This document shows positions 1 to 9,301 of a stretch of DNA of 64,000 nucleotides, piece by piece. The stretch covers positions 124,001-188,000 of the forward strand of contig JBGALI010000004.1 in the NCBI GenBank assembly GCA_044223975.1. Reading direction: 5' to 3'. Source of the stretch: CAZCPB01 sp044223975. Lineage in GTDB: Bacteria > Planctomycetota > Phycisphaerae > Phycisphaerales > UBA1924. Position numbers and translations under genes: made by a program. The notes below the pieces were generated by a model. It made no database searches, had not been told where the DNA came from, and saw only the letters and a program-made list of their open reading frames with translations. Position 1 is the stretch's first letter. Each line of letters starts with the position of its first letter.

Positions 1-315
1 GTTGACGATCAGGAGCGCCAGCGCCGCCCCGTCGAGGCCCAGGCGCGCAAACGGCGTGTACAGGAACGCCAGGAGCGGGGGGTAGATGTACCCGTTGTGC
101 CCCGACGTGTACACGTCCTGCCCGTCGAGCATGGCCCGTGCGCCGAAGTAGAAATGCTCAAAGTCCCCCGTCGCCAGCCCGCCCGGCTTCACCGTCCCGA
201 TCCGCCGGTACGCGTTGACGAAGAACCACGCGTACAGGCCGCCGATTACCGCCAGCGACCCGGCCGTGATCGCACGGTCGGAGGGAACGGCGCGGGTGGT
301 GAGGAGATCGGGCAT
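1..315 (-). CDS. GT87/DUF2029-type membrane glycosyltransferase, N-terminal part (cut by window edge)
   Basis: The reading frame is open from the ATG at 315 to the window edge, so only about 105 N-terminal residues are visible. They show a short polar start (MPDLLTTRAV), one membrane segment (about residues 18-36) and then a loop with GDFEHFYFGARAMLDGQDVY and GYIYPPLLAFLYTPF. That DFxxFYxAA..L..G.DVY...YxYPPLxxxLxxPF pattern is typical of GT87/DUF2029 polyprenyl-phosphate-dependent glycosyltransferases, which are multi-pass membrane proteins that add sugars on the outer face of the cytoplasmic membrane. The substrate cannot be inferred. No clear ribosome-binding site precedes the start. Confidence 0.72.
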   Translation of the reverse strand, partial: MPDLLTTRAVPSDRAITAGSLAVIGGLYAWFFVNAYRRIGTVKPGGLATGDFEHFYFGARAMLDGQDVYTSGHNGYIYPPLLAFLYTPFARLGLDGAALALLIVN

Positions 316-498
316 CAGCGCGAACTCTAGCCGAAGCCTCGCCCCCGCGCCAGCGCCGGTAGATTCTGGCCGCCATGGTCCTCCACTCGCGCGCGATGAA
401 CCCTTCGCCGCCGCCGCGAGGTCCCCCAGCCGACTTCACGCGGCTTCATGAACGTCGACGATTTCGACGAGTCCCTGCGCCGAGCAGCCGCGCGCTGA

Positions 499-1269
499 TC
501 ACGCGCCGGCCTTCCTCAGCACGCACGAGTGAAACTCCCGCCCCTCTTTCCGGTACTTGCGCTCAAAGTTCGTCCCCACCAGCTCACCCTCCCCGACCCC
601 CGGCGGCGGCTGAAACGCCAACCGCTCGAAGCGGCGTTCCGGGTGCTGGGTGCCGGGTGCCGCGCCCGCCTTCACTCCGTCACTCCGTCCCTTCGTCACT
701 CCGTCACTTCCCCCACCACACCACCGCGCAAAGTGCTCCTCCATCCACGCCCAGTACTCCTCGTGGTCCGTCACGATCCGCAGTTCCCCGCGCGGCTCGA
801 GCACCCGCCACGCCTGCGCCAGAAACCCGTCCTGCACCACCCGCCGCTTGTGGTGCCGCGACTTCGGCCACGGGTCGCTGAAGTAGAGGTGAACCACCCG
901 CACGATCCCGTCCGGCACGCGCCACCGCAGGAACTCCGCCCCGTCGCCGTGGAGCACGCGCACGTTCGCCAGCCCCGACCGCCGCACCCGGTCCGCGGTG
1001 TACAGGTAGAACTCCCGCGCCCACTCGATGCCCAGGATGTTCGCCTCCGGGTGTGCCGCGCCGTGCTGCAGCAGGAACGACCCCTTCCCCGATCCGATCT
1101 CGATCTCAAACGGGCGCGAGGGCTCAGCGAACCACCGCCGCGGGTCCAGCCGCCCCGCCTCCGGGTCGGTCGTGATCGCGTCCGGGAGCGCGGGAAGCTC
1201 CTGGGCGGAGATTCCCACGCGTCCCGGCGCGTCGTCCAGATCCCGATCGTGTCCAAGTCCAAATGACAT
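499..1269 (-). CDS. trmB: tRNA (guanine-N7-)-methyltransferase TrmB
   Basis: This cytoplasmic enzyme transfers a methyl group from SAM to N7 of guanine 46 in tRNA. The 256-residue product has the Rossmann motif EIGSGKG (about 57-63), the family signature DPWPKSRHHKRR (132-143) and the C-terminal TNFERKYRKEG (233-243), all diagnostic of TrmB. Between the last helix and the C-terminal motif lies a low-complexity insert of about 28 residues (about 185-212) encoded by 8-bp repeats (671-714). The family normally has no such segment. Because the repeat unit is not a multiple of three, a change of copy number would shift the frame ahead of TNFERKYRKEG. A GTG or internal ATG start is possible, but the ATG at 1269 gives the best fit. 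Confidence 0.93.
   Translation of the reverse strand: MSFGLGHDRDLDDAPGRVGISAQELPALPDAITTDPEAGRLDPRRWFAEPSRPFEIEIGSGKGSFLLQHGAAHPEANILGIEWAREFYLYTADRVRRSGLANVRVLHGDGAEFLRWRVPDGIVRVVHLYFSDPWPKSRHHKRRVVQDGFLAQAWRVLEPRGELRIVTDHEEYWAWMEEHFARWCGGGSDGVTKGRSDGVKAGAAPGTQHPERRFERLAFQPPPGVGEGELVGTNFERKYRKEGREFHSCVLRKAGA
671..714. repeat. 8-bp tandem repeat array inside trmB
   Basis: Five consecutive octamers read TTCACTCC, GTCACTCC, GTCCCTTC, GTCACTCC and GTCACTTC, followed by CCCC. The same unit family makes up the intergenic arrays at 11634-11673 and 12428-12515. Here it is in frame within trmB on the minus strand and encodes repeated SDGV-type residues. Confidence 0.85.
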
Positions 1270-1302
1270 GCCCGAGCGTAGGGACAGCCTCGGGCAAGCG
1301 CC

Positions 1303-1422
1303 CTACGGCCCTGAAAAACCGGACGCTCCCGCCACCGCTAGCGCCAGCCACGCCAGCCCCTTGAGTGTGAAGAACGCGATCCCGGCGATGCCCAGACGTG
1401 CTCCTGTGCGGGCAAACTTCAT
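1303..1422 (-). CDS. 39-residue single-pass membrane peptide
   Basis: A short frame starts at an ATG at 1422 preceded by AAAGGAG at a good distance and ends with TAG at 1303. The product begins MKFARTGARLGIAGIAFF and has a basic N-terminus followed by a hydrophobic stretch (about residues 11-32), so it would be one membrane helix. It lies 43 bp downstream of the mddA-like gene in the same direction and 33 bp before trmB, so co-transcription is possible. No family is recognised; the ribosome-binding site, membrane profile and codon use support a real gene. Confidence 0.6.
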   Translation of the reverse strand: MKFARTGARLGIAGIAFFTLKGLAWLALAVAGASGFSGP

Positions 1423-1465
1423 GGCAAGCTCCTTTCTTCTGCCTCGGAAGCACTTTCACCGAACC

Positions 1466-2269
1466 TCACGCCACCCGCCGCGGCAGCGGCACGATGGCCC
1501 GCACGCTCCGCCGATACTTGAGGTACTCCTCGCCGTGCTCGGCGACCAGGTCGCGCTCCTCGAACCACACCCCCATCGCGATGTACAGGCTCACCATCAC
1601 GCCAAAGAACAGGTGCCCGACGCTCATCACCGGCGTCGCCCAGAACGCCAGCAGGAACCCGAGCATCAACGGGTGCCGCACGAGCCGGTACAGCCCCACC
1701 AGCCGGAATCCCACCGGCCGGTACTCGCGCCCCACCAGCTTGAACCACACCTGCCGCAGCCCGAAGAGGTCAAAGTGGCTCACCATGAACGACGAGGCGA
1801 ACACCGTCGCCCATCCCCCCAGCGACACGCCCCGCAGCACCCACACCCACGCCGGCTGCGTCACCTCCCACACGATCGACGGAAGCGGCCGCCACTGCCA
1901 GAACACCAGCGCCAGCGCCGCGCACGCCGCGAGCACGAACGTGCTCCGCTCCATGCTGGGCGCCAGCCACCGCGTCACCCAGCGCTTGAACCCGGGACGA
2001 GCCATCACCGTGTGCTGCACGACGAACACGCTCAGCAGCGCCGCGTTGATCAGGAGCGACGCGGGCGTATCCCCCGCCGTCCCCGAGTCGATCGACTTGG
2101 GCACCACCCAGTTCCCCACGAATCCGATCGCGTAAACGATCGTCCCGAAGAACGCCGCGTACGCGACCAGCCCGTACGCGAACACCCCGACCCTCGCCCC
2201 CAGGCTCGAACGCTCGCTCCTGGCCAACGCGAAGCTCTGGAACGGACACGCCGAACGTGCAGTACTCAT
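1466..2269 (-). CDS. mddA: NnrU/MddA-family membrane methyltransferase (probable methanethiol S-methyltransferase)
   Basis: The 267-residue protein has five to six membrane helices and the family hallmarks VVQHTVMARPGFKRW, APSMERSTFVL, LVFWQWRP, SHFDLFGLRQV, RHPLMLGF and EERDLVAEHGEEYLKYR. These match MddA-type proteins of the isoprenylcysteine methyltransferase superfamily, which methylate methanethiol to dimethyl sulfide with SAM. The ATG at 2269 is preferred over a GTG six bases upstream because AGGAG lies nine bases before it. The gene is transcribed away from a TetR gene, with an 86-residue reading frame between, and may be controlled by that regulator. Assignment to MddA rather than another NnrU-like methyltransferase rests on motif memory only. 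Confidence 0.78.
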   Translation of the reverse strand: MSTARSACPFQSFALARSERSSLGARVGVFAYGLVAYAAFFGTIVYAIGFVGNWVVPKSIDSGTAGDTPASLLINAALLSVFVVQHTVMARPGFKRWVTRWLAPSMERSTFVLAACAALALVFWQWRPLPSIVWEVTQPAWVWVLRGVSLGGWATVFASSFMVSHFDLFGLRQVWFKLVGREYRPVGFRLVGLYRLVRHPLMLGFLLAFWATPVMSVGHLFFGVMVSLYIAMGVWFEERDLVAEHGEEYLKYRRSVRAIVPLPRRVA

Positions 2270-2401
2270 GACCACCGTCTCCTGTCAGGGGCCCTTCCCC
2301 GCCGCGCACGGCGCGCAGGGATAGCCCGCCAAGCAACACCATCGCCTCCGGCCACGCGCCGGTCGGCCGCAACATCAACCATCAACCCCGGCAAACCTCC
2401 G

Positions 2402-2662
2402 TCACGCCGCCGGGCGGAACCGACCCATCACCCGCCGCGCCACGTCAGCCGCGGCACGGTGCCACACGTGCACCCGCCCCCGCAGCCCCCGCGCCTCAAC
2501 GATCTCCCGCGCCCGGTCCACCTCGCGCCAGCTCCGCTCGAACACGTCGATGCACAGCTCCGGCCGCTCCGACGCCAGGCGCAGCGCCGCCGCCAGCCCC
2601 TCCATCACCAGCACCCGCTTCTCGAACCCGTCCCGTCCCTGAAACAATGAGGAGCAGTTCAT
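2402..2662 (-). CDS. Small protein of unknown function with methyltransferase-like segment
   Basis: The 86-residue frame begins with ATG at 2662 behind GGAAAGGGAA, a plausible ribosome-binding site. The stretch LASERPELCIDVFERSWREV followed by AREIVEARGLRGRVHVWH resembles the region after motif I in class I SAM methyltransferases, but the glycine-rich SAM loop is absent, so it is either an unrelated protein or a truncated remnant. It sits upstream of and parallel to the MddA-like gene (132 bp gap) and divergent from the TetR gene. No function is claimed. Confidence 0.42.
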   Translation of the reverse strand: MNCSSLFQGRDGFEKRVLVMEGLAAALRLASERPELCIDVFERSWREVDRAREIVEARGLRGRVHVWHRAAADVARRVMGRFRPAA

Positions 2663-2748
2663 CTGGATTCCCTTTCCCTCCGTGCCGCGTGATTGACTCT
2701 CGCGCCACGCACGGAACTAAGATAGACCCAGGTCGTGCCGTGTCTGTT

Positions 2749-2774
2749 GACTCAGAGTCCACCTTGGGTTGACT
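2749..2774. promoter_or_regulatory. Candidate TetR operator in divergent promoter region
   Basis: The 155-bp gap between the minus-strand 86-residue gene and the TetR gene holds the palindrome GACTCAGAGTC (2749-2759), and the heptamer GTTGACT occurs at 2746 and again 22 bp later. Self-regulating TetR proteins usually bind such symmetric sites between divergent genes. This is inference from position and symmetry. Confidence 0.3.
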
Positions 2775-2817
2775 GCAGGTACACCCGCCGCCAACGCCGC
2801 TCCAAGAGGCCCGCGAC

Positions 2818-3402
2818 GTGCCCGAGAAGACCCGCGACAAGCTCATCACCGTGGCCAACGAGCTCTTCTACGAGCACGGCTTCCACGCCGTCGGCCTCGA
2901 CCAGGTGCTCGACCGCGTCGGCGTCACCAAGACGACTTTCTACAACCACTTCGAGAGCAAGGACGATCTCGTCATCGCCGTGCTCCTGGAGCGCGACCGC
3001 ATCGAGCTCGCCGAGTGGATGCGGATCACCGAGCAAAAGGGCGGCGACGACCCGCGCGCCCGCATCCTCGCGCTCTTCGACCTCCTCGAAGACTGGCTCG
3101 CCGACCCCGCCTTCAAGGGCTGCATGTTCCTCAAGGCCGCCGCCGAGTACCCCTCGCCCAACGACCCGGTGCACCAGGCCGCGCTCGTCCACGGCAAGAA
3201 CCTCGCCGAGGCCCTCAAGCGCCACGCGGCAGCCGCCGGCGCCAAGGACCCCGGCGGCCTCGCCGGTCAGCTCATGATGGTCCTCACAGGGGCCGTCCTG
3301 AACCGCCACGAAACCGGCTTTGCCGACCGCGCCAGGACCGCCCGCGCCACCGCCGGCGTCCTTGTCGACCACCACCTGCCCGCGCAGCCCGTGCGCGGTT
3401 AG
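2818..3402 (+). CDS. TetR/AcrR family transcriptional regulator
   Basis: The 194-residue protein starts at GTG and has the TetR N-terminal DNA-binding domain: KLITVANELFYEHGFHAVGL, then VLDRVGVTKTTFYNHFESKD, with the conserved TxTTFYxHFxSKxxL at about 38-52. The C-terminal ligand-binding half carries GCMFLKAAAEYP, seen in a subgroup of TetR proteins with LmrA/YxaF-like C-termini. It is a cytoplasmic dimeric repressor by family. It stands divergent to the MddA-like gene and its 86-residue neighbour, which are its likely targets along with its own promoter. The inducer is unknown. No strong ribosome-binding site is visible ahead of the GTG. Confidence 0.9.
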   Translation: MPEKTRDKLITVANELFYEHGFHAVGLDQVLDRVGVTKTTFYNHFESKDDLVIAVLLERDRIELAEWMRITEQKGGDDPRARILALFDLLEDWLADPAFKGCMFLKAAAEYPSPNDPVHQAALVHGKNLAEALKRHAAAAGAKDPGGLAGQLMMVLTGAVLNRHETGFADRARTARATAGVLVDHHLPAQPVRG

Positions 3403-3627
3403 GGACCCATACGAACAAGGCATCAACCCTCCCCGCCCGGAACCGATCCACGCGGGGTTCTGGGGCGTATAAGAGGGCGGAACCTTTTATGGGTTCCGGG
3501 GCCGAAGGTTGTTCGTGTCCCCGCCCGTCCGGACCGATATCAGGCGATGAGGCGCGGAGGCGGATCGCCGCCGGGCGCCGTCGCCACGGATCGAGAGTGG
3601 GGGCGAGCAAGGGCCAAGGAGCACGTC

Positions 3628-5772
<2,145 letters not shown>

Positions 5773-5789
5773 CGCAGGCCGAACAGTGC

Positions 5790-5822
5790 CACGACTCTGA
5801 CGGTTCCCAAGTCAGAGTCGTG
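5790..5822. repeat. Perfect 12-bp inverted repeat (REP-like hairpin)
   Basis: CACGACTCTGAC and GTCAGAGTCGTG pair perfectly around a 9-base loop, 17 bp after the prkA stop and 130 bp before the Y1 transposase gene. There is no T-run, so it is a weak candidate for an intrinsic terminator. Its position beside a RAYT-type transposase suggests a REP-type palindrome that such enzymes recognise. Confidence 0.7.
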
Positions 5823-5952
5823 CCGAGCCACCACCCGCCACCACCGAACCCGGGGACCCCAGTCCCTGGGTCTTTCTTTGCGCCCAGCACCCCCGCGCCC
5901 CGGTCCACGTCCCCGCCCGCCTGTCCGCCCCGTTCCCCATACTCTCCCCGTC

Positions 5953-6402
5953 ATGGCCACTCCCCTCACCCGCATCCTCGTTCACCTCCTCATCACCACC
6001 CGCGACCGCGCCGATTCGATCACTCCCGCCCTCGAGCCCGGCCTCTACGCGCACCTGGCCGAAGCCTGCGGCCACGTCTCCTCGCCCTTGCTCGCCGGCG
6101 GCGGAACCTCGAACCACATCCACCTGCTCATCGACCTCTCCGAGAAGTTCACGCTCGAGGATGTCGTCGCCCGCCTCAAGAGCAGCTCCGCCAAGTGGGC
6201 CGCCTCCCGCCCCGAACCCGTGTCCTTGGCCTGGCAGGAGAGCTTCGGCGCCTTCTCGATCAGCAACTCCCAGGTCGCCCAGCTCCGCGCCTACCTCTCC
6301 AAGCAGAAAGAGCACCACGCGACCACCTCGCTCGACGAAGAACTGCTCATGCTCGTCACCAACTACGGCGTCTCGTACCTGCCCCAGCAGCTTTACGAGT
6401 GA
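5953..6402 (+). CDS. REP-associated tyrosine transposase-like protein (IS200/IS605 Y1 family)
   Basis: The 149-residue protein has the Y1 HUH-transposase layout: an N-terminal strand RILVHLLITTRDR, the metal-binding HIHLL motif (about 55-59), a WQESFGAFSIS block, and the candidate catalytic tyrosine in RAYLSKQKEHH (about 114). These features fit the single-copy domesticated RAYT group common in planctomycetes, which acts on short palindromic DNA rather than on a full insertion sequence. The length equals the family norm, so it looks intact. No insertion-sequence ends or tnpB are visible. The start ATG at 5953 is taken from the conserved N-terminus; an upstream open stretch is proline-rich and unlikely to be translated. 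Confidence 0.85.
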   Translation: MATPLTRILVHLLITTRDRADSITPALEPGLYAHLAEACGHVSSPLLAGGGTSNHIHLLIDLSEKFTLEDVVARLKSSSAKWAASRPEPVSLAWQESFGAFSISNSQVAQLRAYLSKQKEHHATTSLDEELLMLVTNYGVSYLPQQLYE

Positions 6403-6451
6403 GGATCGTCACTCTCCTGACGGACCCGGGTCGGTGGTATTCTGATGGCAC

Positions 6452-7570
6452 GTGCCCTTCGAGCACCCGCCATCCCCGCCGCCCATCGTTTCTCCCCCCG
6501 TTCCTCGGTGTTTGGCGTGCGCCTACACGCTCGCGGGCCTCCCCTCCCCCGGCGCCTGCCCCGAATGCGGCCGCGCTTTCGACCTGGCCAAACCCTCCTC
6601 GTTCACGCTGAAGGTCCCCTTCGCCCGCGCCACCTACTGGGCGCCGTCGCTGCTCCTTGCCGCGATCGGCGGCGCCATGTGCACCGCCTTGGTTGTCTTC
6701 GGGATGGGCAACTGGTCCGCAGCGCTCTGGATCGGCGTGCCCTTTTCCATGGGCTGCATCATCGGCTACGGCACCCGCGCCAGGACGTTCGTTACCGTCA
6801 TGCTGATCATCGCCGCCGCGGTTGCATTCATCATGACCCTGATGTCCATGCAGCTCGCGGGCATCTTCTGCGGGCTTGTCCTCGCGGCCATCGTGACCGG
6901 ACCGATCCTCTTGGGGACCTTCGCGGGCTGGCTCCTGCGCCAGTCCATGAGGCTCTCGCGCTTCACCCAGCGCGTCCACCTGCCCCCGGTGCTCTTCCTG
7001 GCCATCGGCCCGATCTGGGCCCTGGTCGAGGGGCACGCCGGGCCGCAACGGCTCGAATCCGTGTCCACCCGCGAGGTGATCTCCGCGCCCGTCCGGGCGT
7101 GCTGGGACGGCATCATGTACTACGAGCAGGTGCGCCACGAGGCGCCGCTCATCCTCCGCATCGGGCTCGCCCACCCGCTCTACACCATCGGGAGTTCGTC
7201 CGCCGTCGGTGATCGCAAGACCTGCGTGTACGACAAAGGGCGCATCACCAAGCAGGTCACACGGGCCGATCGCGACCGCATCCTCGCCTTCGACGTGATC
7301 GAGCAGAGCATCGGCTACGAGCATGATGTTCACCTCACCGGCGGAAGCTTCACGTTCGAGCCCCTCGACGACACCCACACCGCTGTCACGCTCACCACCC
7401 GCTACGAACCGCTCATCACACCTCGCTTCGTCTGGCGATGGGCCGAGGGCCTCGCCATTCACACGCTCCACGGGCACGTGCTCGAAGGGATGCGCCGTCG
7501 CGCGACCGGCGTCGACCGCGATGCGCCCGAGCACACGGAGTTCCGACCCGATGCGCCTGATCGTCGATGA
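6452..7570 (+). CDS. Membrane protein with N-terminal zinc-ribbon-like motif and C-terminal SRPBCC-like domain
   Basis: The 372-residue protein starts at GTG. Its N-terminus carries two CxxC-type pairs, CLACAYTLAGL and CPECGRAFDL, the short ribbon often seen at the head of planctomycete membrane proteins. About five hydrophobic helices follow (about residues 65-180). The C-terminal 170 residues (VSTREVISAPVRACWDGI to HGHVLEGMRRR) look like a polyketide-cyclase/SRPBCC ligand-binding fold. The last 20 bases overlap the next gene, which is also SRPBCC-like, so the two are probably co-translated. Function is unknown; it may bind a lipid or hydrophobic ligand at the membrane. Confidence 0.75.
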   Translation: MPFEHPPSPPPIVSPPVPRCLACAYTLAGLPSPGACPECGRAFDLAKPSSFTLKVPFARATYWAPSLLLAAIGGAMCTALVVFGMGNWSAALWIGVPFSMGCIIGYGTRARTFVTVMLIIAAAVAFIMTLMSMQLAGIFCGLVLAAIVTGPILLGTFAGWLLRQSMRLSRFTQRVHLPPVLFLAIGPIWALVEGHAGPQRLESVSTREVISAPVRACWDGIMYYEQVRHEAPLILRIGLAHPLYTIGSSSAVGDRKTCVYDKGRITKQVTRADRDRILAFDVIEQSIGYEHDVHLTGGSFTFEPLDDTHTAVTLTTRYEPLITPRFVWRWAEGLAIHTLHGHVLEGMRRRATGVDRDAPEHTEFRPDAPDRR

Positions 7571-8066
7571 GCACTACCGCGTGGACGCCGCCTGCACGCT
7601 GGAGGTCGATCTCCCGTCCGGTGCCGTTTGGGGACAGATGCGCGATGTCGCACGCTTTCTCTCGACCGATCCGCTCCATGCCCGCGTCCTGTTCCCCGCG
7701 GGCCCGCCCGACCTCTCCAACCCCCGCGGCACGCTCGTGCGCCTCCAGCACCGCTTCCTCGGCGTGGGGCCCGATCGAGTGGGGAGAATCCTCGCGTGGT
7801 CCGAGGGCCGGGGGTACGTCGTGAGCGACCTTTCGCGGCGCGGCAATCGCGTCGGCTTTCCTCACGTCTGCACCTACCGCGTTGACCCGATCGGCATCGG
7901 CCGGTCGCGCATCACGCTCGGTGCCCGCGGCCGCTGGACCGCGACTTGGGTGCCGCGCCCGCTCGTCAGACTCTGGATTTGCTGGGTGTTCCGGGCCACC
8001 AGGCACCACATGGGCTGCGAACTCGACGCGCTCGCCGCGTGGCTGGCGCGCCCGCGCGCCACTTGA
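7551..8066 (+). CDS. SRPBCC family protein
   Basis: The 171-residue protein begins MRLIVDEHYRVDAACTLEV, followed by a predicted helix, a central RGTLVRLQHRFLGVGPDR strand pair and the C-terminal long helix RHHMGCELDALAAWL typical of the START/SRPBCC fold, which binds hydrophobic ligands. The ATG at 7551 overlaps the 3' end of the upstream gene by 20 bases, indicating translational coupling. No catalytic residues can be named. The frame is open upstream of 7551, but that region overlaps the preceding gene. Confidence 0.68.
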   Translation: MRLIVDEHYRVDAACTLEVDLPSGAVWGQMRDVARFLSTDPLHARVLFPAGPPDLSNPRGTLVRLQHRFLGVGPDRVGRILAWSEGRGYVVSDLSRRGNRVGFPHVCTYRVDPIGIGRSRITLGARGRWTATWVPRPLVRLWICWVFRATRHHMGCELDALAAWLARPRAT

Positions 8067-8118
8067 ATCCCACGAATTCCGACGCACCCCCGCGCACCCG
8101 CACCGCGTATCGGCATCC

Positions 8119-9189
8119 GTGGATGCATCTGCCCCATCCGCGCCCGCCGCGCCGCCCTCCCCACAACCACGGCGCCGCTTCCGCTTCGCCTCCAAGGGCA
8201 CGCCCCGCCGCCTCGCCATCCTCTTCGGCATCATCGCCGTCGCGCTGGTGATCTGCTGGTGGATGATGATCCGCATGCCCGGCGCCAGCTACCGCGCCGC
8301 GCTCCAACCGCTCACCGACGAGCAGCGCACCGTCTCCGCGCGCCTCCGCGCCGATGTCGAGCGCCTGGCCGGCTCCATCGGCCGCCGCTCCACCTTCCAC
8401 CCGCGCCAGCTCGCCGAGGCCATGCTCTTCGTCAAGTCTGAACTCGCGGACGCCGGCTACGCGCCCCGCGATCACTCCTTCGTCTCCCGCGGCACCGCCA
8501 CCCCCAACATCGACGCAACGCTCCCGGGCACATCCTCCCCCGCCGAAATGGTCCTCATCGGCGCCCACGTCGATTCATTTCAAGGCACCCCCGGCGCCGA
8601 CGACAACGCCTCGGGCGTTGCCGCGCTCCTCGCGCTCGCGCGCTCCATGTCGGGCTCCCCTTCCCCGCGCACCATCCGCTTTGCCTTCTTCATCAACGAA
8701 GAGCCGCCCTCGTTCCAGCAGGCCGACATGGGCAGCCTCGTCTACGCGACCCGCTGCCGCGACGACGGCGAGAACATCGTCGCCATGCTCAGCCTGGAAT
8801 CCCTGGGCTACTACCGCGCCGAGCCGGGCACGCAGAAGTACCCCGCGCCCCTCAACCTGCTTTACCCCTCGACCGGCGACTTCATCGCCTTCGTCGGCGA
8901 CACCGGCTCGCGCGCCCTGGTCCGCCGCGCCCTCTCCACGTTCCGCAACACCACGCCGTTCCCCAGCGAGGGCGCCGCCCCGCCTTCCTCCATCCCCGGC
9001 GTCATGTGGTCCGACCACTGGGCCTTCCGCGAACGCGGCTACCCCGCCATCATGGTCACTGGCACCGCCCCCTTCCGCAACGCCAACTACCACCAGGCCA
9101 CCGACACCCCCGACACGCTCGACTACGACCGCCTCGCCCGAGTGGTGGGGGGGCTGGAGCGCGTGGTCAGAGACCTCGCCGAAAACTGA
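8119..9189 (+). CDS. M28-family metallopeptidase, membrane-anchored
   Basis: The 356-residue protein has an N-terminal proline-rich stretch, one membrane helix (LAILFGIIAVALVICWWMM, about 37-55) and a peptidase domain with the M28 zinc ligands: GAHVDSF, GADDNASGVAAL, the glutamate pair NEEPP, and the late histidine in NANYHQATDTPDTLDY. M28 enzymes are zinc aminopeptidases or carboxypeptidases; the anchor suggests action in the periplasm. The domain is complete and of normal length. The start is uncertain: GTG at 8119 gives a sensible N-terminus, but the frame is open to 7882. It follows the SRPBCC pair closely. Confidence 0.85.
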   Translation: MDASAPSAPAAPPSPQPRRRFRFASKGTPRRLAILFGIIAVALVICWWMMIRMPGASYRAALQPLTDEQRTVSARLRADVERLAGSIGRRSTFHPRQLAEAMLFVKSELADAGYAPRDHSFVSRGTATPNIDATLPGTSSPAEMVLIGAHVDSFQGTPGADDNASGVAALLALARSMSGSPSPRTIRFAFFINEEPPSFQQADMGSLVYATRCRDDGENIVAMLSLESLGYYRAEPGTQKYPAPLNLLYPSTGDFIAFVGDTGSRALVRRALSTFRNTTPFPSEGAAPPSSIPGVMWSDHWAFRERGYPAIMVTGTAPFRNANYHQATDTPDTLDYDRLARVVGGLERVVRDLAEN

Positions 9190-9237
9190 TCGATGCAGAT
9201 CTCATTCCGTCGTACGCCGCGCACGCTTCAGAATCTC

Positions 9238-9290
9238 TGCCCTCTTGCACTTTCTCGGTGCCTCTGTGTCTCTGTAGCGAATCCTCTTGC
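9238..9290. repeat. Dispersed repeat copy (GTGCCTCTGTGTCTCTG type)
   Basis: The sequence from CTGCCCTCTTGC through TTCTCGGTGCCTCTGTGTCT to GCGAATCCTC closely matches 20094-20138. It lies between convergent genes here, whereas the other copy lies inside the 3' end of a gene. It is a member of a short dispersed repeat family. Confidence 0.6.
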
Positions 9291-9301
9291 TCGACCTTCA
9301 T

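Noticed and set aside
158..439. A 93-codon minus-strand frame over the start of the GT87-type gene
   Set aside because: Arg/Gly-rich frame in a different phase from the clear membrane-protein frame that begins at 315.
449..499. A 16-residue plus-strand frame (MNVDDFDESLRRAAAR)
   Set aside because: Too short, no ribosome-binding site and at the trmB stop.
5790..5822. Intrinsic terminator of prkA
   Set aside because: The stem is perfect but no T-run follows, so it was entered as a repeat; a termination role remains possible.
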